In this document: positions 17,184 through 24,199 of the stretch, piece after piece | How positions within the stretch are numbered: the stretch's first letter is position 1 | How the letters are laid out: each line of letters opens with the position of its first letter | NCBI GenBank assembly: GCA_963772375.1 | Contig: CAVYXG010000001.1 | Location: forward strand, 1,364,001-1,428,000 | Length of the DNA: 64,000 bases | From: DATBHM01 sp963772375 | GTDB taxonomy: Bacteria; Actinomycetota; UBA4738; JACQTL01 | Reading direction: 5' to 3' | Notes under the pieces: generated by a model | What the model saw: only the letters and a program-made list of their open reading frames with translations | Told to the model about the DNA's origin: nothing | Database searches by the model: none | Position numbers and translations under genes: made by a program

Positions 17184-18755
17184 ATGCTCACCCGGGACCT
17201 CGCCCTGGCGGGCCGGTACCGCATCGACCGTGAGGTCGGACGCGGTGGCATGGCGCACGTCTACCGGGCCACCGACACCGTGCTCGGCCGCGTCGTCGCG
17301 GTCAAGGTGCTGAACCCCGGCTCCGCGTCCGACCCGTCGTTCGTCGAGCGGTTCCGCCGGGAGGCGCGCGCCGCCGCCCGCCTCAATCATCCCAACGTGG
17401 TGGCCGTGTTCGACACCGGCTCGGACGGCGACATTCACTTCATCGTGATGGAGCTCGTGGAGGGGCGTTCCCTGGCCGAGGTGCTCGCCGCGGACGGACC
17501 CCTCGAGCCTGCCCCCGCGGCCACGATCGCGGAGGGCATCGCCGACGCGCTGTCGTTCGCCCATGCGAACGGGTTGGTGCACCGCGACGTCAAGCCCGCC
17601 AACGTCATGCTCACGTCGGCGGGGCAGGTCAAGGTCATGGACTTCGGCATCGCCCGGCTGGCGACCTCGAACACCATCACACAGGCCTCGACGGTGTTCG
17701 GCACCGCCGCATACCTGGCGCCGGAGCAGGCCCAGGGCCTCCGTGTCGACGGGCGGGCCGACGTGTACGCGCTCGGGGTCGTGCTGTACGAGATGCTCGC
17801 CGGACGGGTGCCGTTCCGGGCGGACACCGCGCTGGCCGTCGCGTCGAAGCACGTGTTGGAACGGCCGGAACCGCCGTCCGCCGTCCGCCCGGGCATTCCC
17901 ACCGGCCTCGAGGCGGTCGCCTTGCGGGCGCTCGAGAAGGACCCCGGCGACCGTTACCGGAGCGCCGCGGAGATGGCCGCCGCGCTGCGCGCCTCCGCCT
18001 CGAACGCATCCGCGACCGCGACCGGCCCGGCCGGCGAAGGCGGCGCGGTCGCGGTGGGTTCGCCGGCCGAGCGGACGGCCGGGGGGCACGCGACCGCCGT
18101 CATGTCCGACCGCGCCGAGGTCCTGCCGCCCACCCGCCGCGGCACCCACGCCGCGCCCCGCCGGCGCGGCCGGTGGGTCGCGCCGGTCGTGGCCCTCGCG
18201 GTGCTCGGGGCCGCCGTCGCGGTCCTGGCCGCGGCGATCCTCGGCGGAAATCCGGCTCCGAAGGCGCTCGGAAGCCACTCGAATGGCGTCGGCGCCCCGA
18301 GCCACCACGCCTCGCCCGTGGCGGCGCCAAGCGCTCCCGCCACCAGCGCCCCGCCGGCCACCTCCGGGCCCGGCTCCTCCACCGTCGTCGGCCCGGCTAC
18401 CGCGGTGGCGTCGGCGATTGAAGCCGCGGTGGCGTCGGGCTCGATCGACGACCACACGGCCGCAGACCTCCAGCATTCGCTGGAGCAGGCCGTGGAGCGG
18501 TATGCCCAGCACGGCGACCTGGAACACGCGCTCCAGGACATCGCCTCGGCCAAGGACCACCTGGCCAAGGACGTCGAGCACGGCGCCGTGACACCCCAGG
18601 CCGCCGTGGTCATCGGCACGGCGTTCGACCAGCTGGCCGCGGCGATGCAGTCCGCGCCGCCCACGTCAGGGCCGGGGGGCCAACCGGGGCCGCCCGACCA
18701 CCACGATCACGGGCACGACCACGGGAACGGGCAGGGCGGGGACGGCGGCGACTGA
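17184..18755 (+). CDS. Transmembrane Ser/Thr protein kinase, PknB-like
   Basis: 523 residues. The cytoplasmic Hanks-type kinase domain (about 11-270) has GRGGMAHV, AVKVL, catalytic HRDVKPAN and DFG, so it should be active. A proline- and alanine-rich linker follows, then one membrane helix (WVAPVVALAVLGAAVAVLAAAIL, about 330-352), then an outside region. There are no PASTA repeats. The outside part has a helical segment and ends in a His/Asp/Gly tail (DHHDHGHDHGNG) that could bind metal ions. AGGA lies 8-9 nt before ATG 17184. It converges with a cyclic-nucleotide-binding protein gene 5 bp downstream. Confidence 0.92.
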   Translation: MLTRDLALAGRYRIDREVGRGGMAHVYRATDTVLGRVVAVKVLNPGSASDPSFVERFRREARAAARLNHPNVVAVFDTGSDGDIHFIVMELVEGRSLAEVLAADGPLEPAPAATIAEGIADALSFAHANGLVHRDVKPANVMLTSAGQVKVMDFGIARLATSNTITQASTVFGTAAYLAPEQAQGLRVDGRADVYALGVVLYEMLAGRVPFRADTALAVASKHVLERPEPPSAVRPGIPTGLEAVALRALEKDPGDRYRSAAEMAAALRASASNASATATGPAGEGGAVAVGSPAERTAGGHATAVMSDRAEVLPPTRRGTHAAPRRRGRWVAPVVALAVLGAAVAVLAAAILGGNPAPKALGSHSNGVGAPSHHASPVAAPSAPATSAPPATSGPGSSTVVGPATAVASAIEAAVASGSIDDHTAADLQHSLEQAVERYAQHGDLEHALQDIASAKDHLAKDVEHGAVTPQAAVVIGTAFDQLAAAMQSAPPTSGPGGQPGPPDHHDHGHDHGNGQGGDGGD

Positions 18756-18760
18756 ACCGA

Positions 18761-19186
18761 CTACGTGGCGGCCTGCGCCTTGGTGACATGACGGAGCCGG
18801 GCCGCAACCACCTCGAGGAGCTTCATAGCGATCGAGGGGTACTCCATGAGCAAACCCCGGAACACCCAGGCCGTCACCCCCAGGAGACGGATCCGGGTCG
18901 AGGACGTGACCGTAGCGGTCCGCGGCCCCCGGTCGAGCAGCGAGATCTCGCCGAAGAAGTCGCCGGCCTTGAGCTTCGCCAGGCCCTTGCCGCCCCGGCT
19001 CACCCTTGCCTCGCCCTCGAGCACGAGGAAGAACCCGATGCCGCGGTCGCCCTCGCGGGCGATCACGTGGCCCTCGCGGTGTTCGACCTCCTTGCCGGCG
19101 CGGACGATGGCGTCGAGCTCACGGCTGGACAACCCGGAGAACAGGGGAACCTTCCCGAGCTGCTGGCTGATCTCCCGAGTGCCCAC
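18761..19186 (-). CDS. Stand-alone cyclic-nucleotide-binding domain protein
   Basis: 141 residues made of a single CRP-type cNMP-binding domain. The phosphate-binding cassette FFGEISLLDRGPRTATV keeps the glycine-glutamate and the arginine, so nucleotide binding is likely. There is no DNA-binding domain. AGGAGG lies just before GTG 19186. A good -10 (TAGAAT) lies on this strand at 19236-19241. A second protein of the same kind is encoded at 20291-20719. Confidence 0.88.
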   Translation of the reverse strand: MGTREISQQLGKVPLFSGLSSRELDAIVRAGKEVEHREGHVIAREGDRGIGFFLVLEGEARVSRGGKGLAKLKAGDFFGEISLLDRGPRTATVTSSTRIRLLGVTAWVFRGLLMEYPSIAMKLLEVVAARLRHVTKAQAAT

Positions 19187-19361
19187 CTGACCTCCTCCAC
19201 TGCGGTATCGGACGGCCCCGGCGGCCGGTCGCGCGATTCTAGCCGTTCCCGCAACCCCGTTTTCGTCCGGGCCCGTCCCCGTCGCCGCCGCGCGTCAAAC
19301 GGTTTCCCGCGACGCGACCCGGGTATCCCCGGAACGGAACCCCTAATCCGAAAGGAGCATC

Positions 19362-19454
19362 ATGCTGCTGACGATCGTGATCGTGGTCCTCGCCATCATC
19401 GGGCTGTTCGCACTTCTCGGCCGGGGCCGGTTCTGGGGCGCGCGTCGCTACTGA
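19362..19454 (+). CDS. 30-residue hydrophobic small membrane protein
   Basis: The frame reads MLLTIVIVVLAIIGLFALL, then a short basic tail (GRGRFWGARRY). An AAAGGAG site lies 5 nt before the ATG, and 90% of third codon positions are G or C, so it is very likely translated. It would be a single-pass membrane peptide with the tail in the cytoplasm. No function is recognised. It lies between two cyclic-nucleotide-binding genes on the other strand. Confidence 0.65.
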   Translation: MLLTIVIVVLAIIGLFALLGRGRFWGARRY

Positions 19455-19504
19455 CGCTCCCGAGGGATTCGGGTCCGCCCGGAGGGTGGTGAGGGCCGAC
19501 CGTC

Positions 19505-19559
19505 GACCTCGACCCGGCCCGGGCGCCTACCGCGTGTAGGCGCCGTCCGGGTCGAGGTC
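19505..19559. terminator. Large nested hairpin at the convergent gene ends
   Basis: Outer arms of 13 bp (19505-19517 and 19547-19559, GACCTCGACCCGG and its complement) enclose inner arms of 9 bp (19522-19530 and 19536-19544, GGCGCCTAC and its complement) with a 5-nt loop. It covers the last eleven codons and stop of the CoA-transferase gene and faces the 30-residue gene, so it could act in both directions. No T-run is seen. Confidence 0.6.
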
Positions 19560-20294
19560 CTCCCGGATCAGGCGGAGTTCCTCATCCGTCGGCGCCGGCG
19601 TCTCCACGACGTCGTCGGCCACGCGAAGATGCCATGAGGTCTGCTCGCGGACCTCGTCGACCGTCACACCCGGGTGGGTCGTCGCGAGCACCATCTCGCC
19701 GCCCTCGAACCGGTAGGTCCCCAGCCCGGTCACGACCGCCGACGGCCCCGCTCCCAGCCACGACGAGGGCCTGTGTCCGTCGACGAACCCCGGGCTGGTC
19801 GTGAAGTCGATCCGTTCGACGAACGATCGCTTGGACTGCGGCATGATCACGAACACCTTCCGCGCGTTGATGGCGATCTCGCACGCGCCGCCCGATCCGG
19901 GCAGTCTGACCTTGGGATGGCCGTAGTCCCCGATCACGGTCGTGTTGACGTTGCCGAACCGGTCGATCTGCGACGCGCCCAGGAACCCGACGTCCACCAA
20001 CCCCCGCTGGAGGTAGAAGGCGAACAGCTCCGCCATGCTGGTGATGGCGACCGCCCCGGTGGCGAGCGTGGGGTCGCCGATCGACAGCGGGAGTCGGGCT
20101 GGCTCCGCCCCGTACACGCCGGCCTCGTACACCAGCTGGATGCCCGGGGAGACGGTCCGCTTGGCCAGGTTGCAGGCGATGTTCGGCGGCCCGACGCCGA
20201 CGAAGCACACGCGTTCGCCTCCCAACAGGCGGGCCGAGGCGACGATCATCATCTCGGTCGCGGAGTAGGCACGCTCCGCCGTCGCCTCGCTCAC
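19527..20294 (-). CDS. CoA-transferase family protein, GctB/IpdB-like beta subunit
   Basis: 255 residues resembling the beta subunit of class I CoA-transferases and the IpdB half of the mycobacterial IpdAB ring-opening hydrolase. Typical segments are LGASQIDRFGNVNTTVIGDY, LPGSGGACEIA, and THPGVTVDEVREQTSWHL with PTDEELRLIR. These enzymes need an alpha subunit, which is not encoded next to it here. GTG 20294 overlaps the stop of a cyclic-nucleotide-binding protein gene (GTGA), an unusual pairing. Confidence 0.82.
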   Translation of the reverse strand: MSEATAERAYSATEMMIVASARLLGGERVCFVGVGPPNIACNLAKRTVSPGIQLVYEAGVYGAEPARLPLSIGDPTLATGAVAITSMAELFAFYLQRGLVDVGFLGASQIDRFGNVNTTVIGDYGHPKVRLPGSGGACEIAINARKVFVIMPQSKRSFVERIDFTTSPGFVDGHRPSSWLGAGPSAVVTGLGTYRFEGGEMVLATTHPGVTVDEVREQTSWHLRVADDVVETPAPTDEELRLIREDLDPDGAYTR

Positions 20295-20719
20295 GAGCCG
20301 CGCTCCACCCGGTCCTGGACCTCGCGGAGGCGTTCGGCCACCACCTCCAGCAGATGGACGGCCACGCTGGGGTTCTTGATGAGGAACGGCTTGAAGTACA
20401 TGGTCTCGATGACCATGGCCTCCACCGGCTCGGAGGCCACGACGGTTGCCGAGCGGGGCTTCTTCGCAAGGAGGCCCATCTCCCCGGTGAAGTCGCCCGG
20501 TTGCAGGGAGTGGGTCGTACCGCCGGCCTCCACCGTGGCGGTCCCGGAGAGCAGGATGTAGAGCCCGCCGGTGTCATCGTCCTTGCTCACGATGTGTTCG
20601 CCCGGCGCGAACGACCGGCGCTGCCCGATCCCCGCGATGCGATCGAGGTCCTCCGGCGTGAGGTCCTCGAAGAACCGAACCCGTCGCAGTGCCTCGACGT
20701 CGTCCGGCAGGTCGTCCAT
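20291..20719 (-). CDS. Cyclic-nucleotide-binding domain protein, translationally coupled to CoA-transferase
   Basis: 142 residues, one CRP-type cNMP-binding domain and no helix-turn-helix. The cassette FTGEMGLLAKKPRSATV keeps the glutamate and arginine expected for cAMP binding. ATG 20719 is preferred over an upstream in-frame ATG because GGGGAGG lies upstream of it. A TAGGAT -10 is on this strand at 20758-20763. Its stop overlaps the start of the CoA-transferase subunit gene by 4 bp, so the two are made together. A regulatory role on that enzyme is possible but unproven. Confidence 0.88.
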   Translation of the reverse strand: MDDLPDDVEALRRVRFFEDLTPEDLDRIAGIGQRRSFAPGEHIVSKDDDTGGLYILLSGTATVEAGGTTHSLQPGDFTGEMGLLAKKPRSATVVASEPVEAMVIETMYFKPFLIKNPSVAVHLLEVVAERLREVQDRVERGS

Positions 20720-20799
20720 GAAACCGTCGCCTCCCCTGGTGATGGCTGCTCGGATCGATCCTATCGAAGCGCTCACACCTGGCGATGCCGGCCCGCCGG

Positions 20800-20805
20800 T
20801 AGGGT
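20800..20805 (+). promoter_or_regulatory. -10 box (TAGGGT) giving a leaderless start for the LigD-type gene
   Basis: TAGGGT is followed by exactly six bases and then the GTG start at 20812. Transcription would begin at or next to the start codon, and no ribosome binding site is present. Confidence 0.5.
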
Positions 20806-20811
20806 GTCGGC

Positions 20812-22188
20812 GTGGCGCGGAAGGAGGAGTTCCTCGACCTCGACGGGATCGAGGTGAAGGTCTCGAACCCCGAGAAGGTGTTCTTCCCGCAGGCCGGGAT
20901 CACCAAGCTGCAGCTGGTCGAGTACTACCTCGCGGTCGCCGAGGGGGCGCTCCGCGGCGTGCGCGGCCGGCCGATGGCCATGAAGCGCTACGTGAACGGC
21001 GCCGAGGGGGAGTTCTTCTTCCAGAAGCGAGCGCCGGAGTCGCGGCCGCCGTGGGTCGAGACCGTCGAGCTGGCGTTCCCGTCGGGCCGGACTGCGAGCG
21101 AGGTCGTCGTGTCGAGCTCCGCCCAGCTGGCTTGGGTGGTCAACCTCGGCTGCATCGACCTCAACCCCCACCCCGTTCGCGCGGACGACCTCGACCACCC
21201 CGACGAGCTCCGCGTCGACCTCGACCCGATGCCGGGGATCGAGTGGGCGCAGATCGTCGACGTCGCGCTGTGCGTCCGCGAGGTCATGGAGGACCTCGGC
21301 CTGACGGGGTGGCCGAAGACGTCCGGCTCGAAGGGATTCCACGTCTACGCCCGGGTCGAACGGCGGTGGACGTTCCCGGAGGTCCGCCGCGCCGCGCTGG
21401 CGCTGGCCCGAGAGGTCGAACGGCGGGTGCCAGACATCGCGACCAGCAAGTGGTGGAAGGAGGAACGCCACGGCGTGTTCCTCGACTACAACCAGAACGC
21501 CAAGGACCGGACGGTGGCCTCGCAGTACTCGGTTCGCCCGACGCCGGATGCCCGCGTGTCGGCGCCGCTCGCGTGGGACGAGGTTCCCGGGTGCGACCCG
21601 GCGGCGTTCACCGTCGCCACCATGCCCGAACGGTTCCGGGAGGTGGGCGACCCCTCCGACGGCATCGACGAGAGCGCGGGGTCGCTCGATGCGTTGCTCG
21701 AGCTCTCCGCGCAGCACGAGACGGCCGGGTTCGGCGACGCGCCGTGGCCGCCGCAGTACGCGAAGGCCGAGGGCGAGCCGCGCCGCGTCCAGCCCTCGAA
21801 GCGCAGGGCCGGCGGCGAGGACGCGCCGCCCCCCGAGGGCGTCGTGCCGCCCCCCGCCCCCGGCAAGTCCGCCGGTCCCACCGGCCGCCGGCGCACCACC
21901 AAGCCGCTCATCGAGATCGCGCGGGCGGAGACCCAGGCGGAGGCGCTCGAGGGTCTTGAGCGGTGGAAGGCCAAGCACCCGGAGGCCGCCGCCGCCCTGC
22001 ACCCCGCCGACGTGCTGGTCGACGCCATGCGGGGCCGGTTCACGGCCTGGTACCGCATCCGGGTCAACCTCGAGCACGTCCCCGAGGCCGAACGGCCCGG
22101 ACAGGCGGCCCTCGAGGTCGACTACGACCCGTGGGCGGGGTTCACCGGTCCCCTGCCGCCACGCTCGCCGAAGCCGACGGTCCCATAG
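20812..22188 (+). CDS. LigD-type DNA polymerase/primase (NHEJ polymerase domain), stand-alone
   Basis: 458 residues. The N-terminal 300 form the archaeo-eukaryotic primase-like polymerase domain found in bacterial LigD. Metal-binding DLD is at 136-138, and SGSKGFHVY at 171-179 is the family's nucleotide-binding signature. No ligase or 3'-phosphoesterase domain is fused. The C-terminal 150 residues are a proline-rich linker and an extra helical domain seen in some actinobacterial homologues. Expected role: gap filling in non-homologous end joining, with Ku (62353-63213). GTG 20812 looks leaderless. Confidence 0.88.
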   Translation: MARKEEFLDLDGIEVKVSNPEKVFFPQAGITKLQLVEYYLAVAEGALRGVRGRPMAMKRYVNGAEGEFFFQKRAPESRPPWVETVELAFPSGRTASEVVVSSSAQLAWVVNLGCIDLNPHPVRADDLDHPDELRVDLDPMPGIEWAQIVDVALCVREVMEDLGLTGWPKTSGSKGFHVYARVERRWTFPEVRRAALALAREVERRVPDIATSKWWKEERHGVFLDYNQNAKDRTVASQYSVRPTPDARVSAPLAWDEVPGCDPAAFTVATMPERFREVGDPSDGIDESAGSLDALLELSAQHETAGFGDAPWPPQYAKAEGEPRRVQPSKRRAGGEDAPPPEGVVPPPAPGKSAGPTGRRRTTKPLIEIARAETQAEALEGLERWKAKHPEAAAALHPADVLVDAMRGRFTAWYRIRVNLEHVPEAERPGQAALEVDYDPWAGFTGPLPPRSPKPTVP

Positions 22189-22211
22189 GCCCATTCCAAG
22201 CCCGCCCTCGG

Positions 22212-22243
22212 TTGACATGTCGAGCACTCACGATATATCGTGA
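22212..22243 (+). promoter_or_regulatory. padR promoter with overlapping palindromic operator
   Basis: A perfect -35 (TTGACA, 22212-22217) is followed by a perfect 16-bp palindrome, TCACGATATATCGTGA (22228-22243), which contains the likely -10 (TATATC, 22234-22239). An 8-bp palindrome GACATGTC overlaps the -35. A PadR repressor dimer bound here would block polymerase, so self-repression of the downstream gene is likely. Confidence 0.75.
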
Positions 22244-22288
22244 TCCCTCGAGAGCGGTCGCCAATAGGCGGGACCAAGGAGGAACGAG

Positions 22289-22927
22289 ATGGACGAACGG
22301 GTGTATTTCGAAGGACATCCCGGCCGGCAGTGGCGCCGGCACGGCGAGGCGGTGGCCATGCATCACGGCCACCGGCACGGGGCTCGGTGGGGCATGGGGT
22401 TCGGCGGCCAGTGGGGTCCGGGCGGGTTCGGCCCCGGCGGCGGGTTCTTCGGACGCGGTCCGAAGGTCGGTCGGGGCGACGTCCGCTCCGCCATCCTCGT
22501 GCTGCTGAACGAGTCCCCCATGCACGGCTACCAGATCATCCAGGAGCTCTCGTCGCGGTCGGGCGGGGTGTGGCGGCCGAGCCCCGGCTCGGTCTACCCG
22601 ACCCTGCAGCAGCTCGAGGACGAGGGCCTCGTGCGGGGAGAGGAGGCCGACGGGCGGCGGGTGTTCCACCTGACCGACGAGGGCAAGGCCGAGGTCGCCC
22701 GGCGCGGCGAGGACCAGCCGGCGCCGTGGGAGGTCGGCGGCGACGACACGGGGCCGCTGATGGACCTCCGCAAGTCGGGGTTCGGGCTCGTGTCGGCCGT
22801 CATGCAGGTCGCGCAGACCGGCAGCCCGACCCAGGTGGCCCGGGCGACGGAGATCCTCAACGACGCCCGCAAGCGCCTGTACGCGATGCTCGGCGAGGAC
22901 GAGCCAGCGAGCGACGCCACGAGCTGA
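22289..22927 (+). CDS. PadR family transcriptional regulator
   Basis: 212 residues. After a His- and Gly-rich tail (1-57) comes the PadR winged helix (about 60-135: RSAILVLLNESPMHGYQIIQEL, then SPGSVYPTLQQLEDEGLV) and a C-terminal helix used for dimers. AAGGAGG lies before ATG 22289. The histidine-rich N-terminus (HHGHRHG) could sense metal ions, as in some PadR proteins with such tails, but this is speculative. It lies behind a promoter/palindrome that it probably controls. The gene following it encodes a YCII-type protein. Confidence 0.9.
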   Translation: MDERVYFEGHPGRQWRRHGEAVAMHHGHRHGARWGMGFGGQWGPGGFGPGGGFFGRGPKVGRGDVRSAILVLLNESPMHGYQIIQELSSRSGGVWRPSPGSVYPTLQQLEDEGLVRGEEADGRRVFHLTDEGKAEVARRGEDQPAPWEVGGDDTGPLMDLRKSGFGLVSAVMQVAQTGSPTQVARATEILNDARKRLYAMLGEDEPASDATS

Positions 22928-23031
22928 CGCCGGGGCGCGAAGAAGTCCGCCGGCCTGTCGAGAGCGACCGTCGCCGTTCGTCGTCAGGGTGCATGCGCGG
23001 GAACCGAAGACCGCGCGGGAGGAGGCTCCAG

Positions 23032-23352
23032 ATGGCGGACTTCTTGCTGGTCTACCGGGGCGGCTCGATGCCGGAGACCGAGGAGGAGCAGGCCAAGGTG
23101 ATGGACGCCTGGACCTCGTGGTTCGGGCAGCTGGGCGGGGCGCTCAAGGACGGTGGGAACCCGTTCACCCCCGAGTCGCGGACGGTCTCAGGCGACGGGA
23201 GCATCTCGGCGACGACGACCACCCCGCCTGCGACGGGGTACTCGATCGTCGAGGCCGACTCGCTCGACGCGGCCGTCGACCTGGCGAAGGGCTGCCCGGT
23301 CCTCGGCGGCGGCGCCAGTGTGGAGGTGTACGAGACCTTCCCGGTGATGTAG
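23032..23352 (+). CDS. YCII-related protein (YciI-like fold)
   Basis: 106 residues starting MADFLLVYRGG, with the compact ferredoxin-like fold of the YCII/DGPF family (GNPFTPESRTVSGDG, then TGYSIVEADSLDAAVDLAKGCP, then VEVYETFPV). Members are often found near ECF sigma genes; enzymatic roles are poorly known. GGAGGAGG lies before ATG 23032. It is followed by a strong terminator. Confidence 0.85.
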   Translation: MADFLLVYRGGSMPETEEEQAKVMDAWTSWFGQLGGALKDGGNPFTPESRTVSGDGSISATTTTPPATGYSIVEADSLDAAVDLAKGCPVLGGGASVEVYETFPVM

Positions 23353-23375
23353 CCGGCTCCGGCCGAAGGAACGCC

Positions 23376-23412
23376 GAAGCGGGCGCTCCCCCATCGAGGG
23401 GGCGCCCGCTTC
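23376..23412. terminator. Bidirectional intrinsic terminator-like hairpin
   Basis: A 15-bp stem (23376-23390 with 23398-23412, one G-T pair; arms begin GAAGCGGGCGC) with a 7-nt loop between two convergent genes. No long T-run follows on either strand, as is common in GC-rich genomes. Confidence 0.75.
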
Positions 23413-23428
23413 CGTCGTTGCCCGAGGC

Positions 23429-23971
23429 TCAGCTCTGCTCGGGAGTCAGTGCCTTCTCGAACTCCTGCAGCACGTCGTTGGGGAGGTCGGTACGGACGAT
23501 GTGCCCGCCCAGGGGGCCGACCGCCTCGAGCACCTTGGCGCGGTCGTTCGCCCGCCCCAGCGCGAGAACGGCGGAGGTCCCCGGCTTGAGCCGTTCGGCG
23601 ACGCGCTTCTGGAACTCCCGCGTGATGCCGTCGTCGCTCCGCCGGGCCGCGAACGCCCCGACCCCTGCCCCGGCCGCGAGGCCGACCACCGGGACGGCCA
23701 GCAGCGCGCCGATGACCACGCCCCACAACGCCCCCTTGGCCGCCGTGTGGCCGGTCTGCCGGTCGACGGTCTCGACGATCCTGACCTTCCCCTCCTCGTC
23801 GCACGCGATCCCCACCGCGTCGGTCAGGACCAGGTCGCCCGATTGCTGCAGGTCGCGCATGACGCTCAGCAGCTCGGCGGCCTTGGGTTCCTCGTCGTAC
23901 ACGATCGCAACGAGGTAGCCCTCGGCCTGCCAGGCCCGTTCCCCTCCCGCCGGCATGTCGTCGAAGGACAT
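23429..23971 (-). CDS. DUF1269 family membrane protein
   Basis: 180 residues. The pattern LVAIVYDEEPKAAELLSVMRDLQQSGDLVLTDAVGIACDEEGKV is typical of DUF1269, followed by a hydrophobic Gly/Ala/Val segment (GALWGVVIGALLAVPVVGLAAGAGVGAF) and a C-terminal domain. GGAGG lies 9 nt before ATG 23971. Function unknown; such proteins are often stress- or envelope-associated. Confidence 0.85.
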   Translation of the reverse strand: MSFDDMPAGGERAWQAEGYLVAIVYDEEPKAAELLSVMRDLQQSGDLVLTDAVGIACDEEGKVRIVETVDRQTGHTAAKGALWGVVIGALLAVPVVGLAAGAGVGAFAARRSDDGITREFQKRVAERLKPGTSAVLALGRANDRAKVLEAVGPLGGHIVRTDLPNDVLQEFEKALTPEQS

Positions 23972-24057
23972 CTGCGTCTCCCTCCGGGTTCGTTGGCTTC
24001 GTCCGGGTGCCAGGCTGATCCGAACCCTGCCTCCCGTCATCACCCCGAGAGAACGAT

Positions 24058-24085
24058 TCACCCGGGTGATCGCCCGGCCGGGTGA
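24058..24085. promoter_or_regulatory. Repeated CCGGGTGA sites, possible operator
   Basis: A perfect 12-bp palindrome TCACCCGGGTGA (24058-24069) is followed by a second CCGGGTGA (24078-24085), the repeats being 16 bp apart. They lie about 90 bp upstream of the DUF1269 start. The rest of the 228-bp gap (23972-24199) shows no gene. Confidence 0.35.
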
Positions 24086-24199
24086 CGACTCGGGCCGGCG
24101 CCAGCCGAACACTGTCCCCGTGGGCACCCGCCGTGGATCGCCGGGCACCGCCTGCCGGGCCGGACGGATGAACCCTCGTCCGGACCGGCGCGTGAGGGC

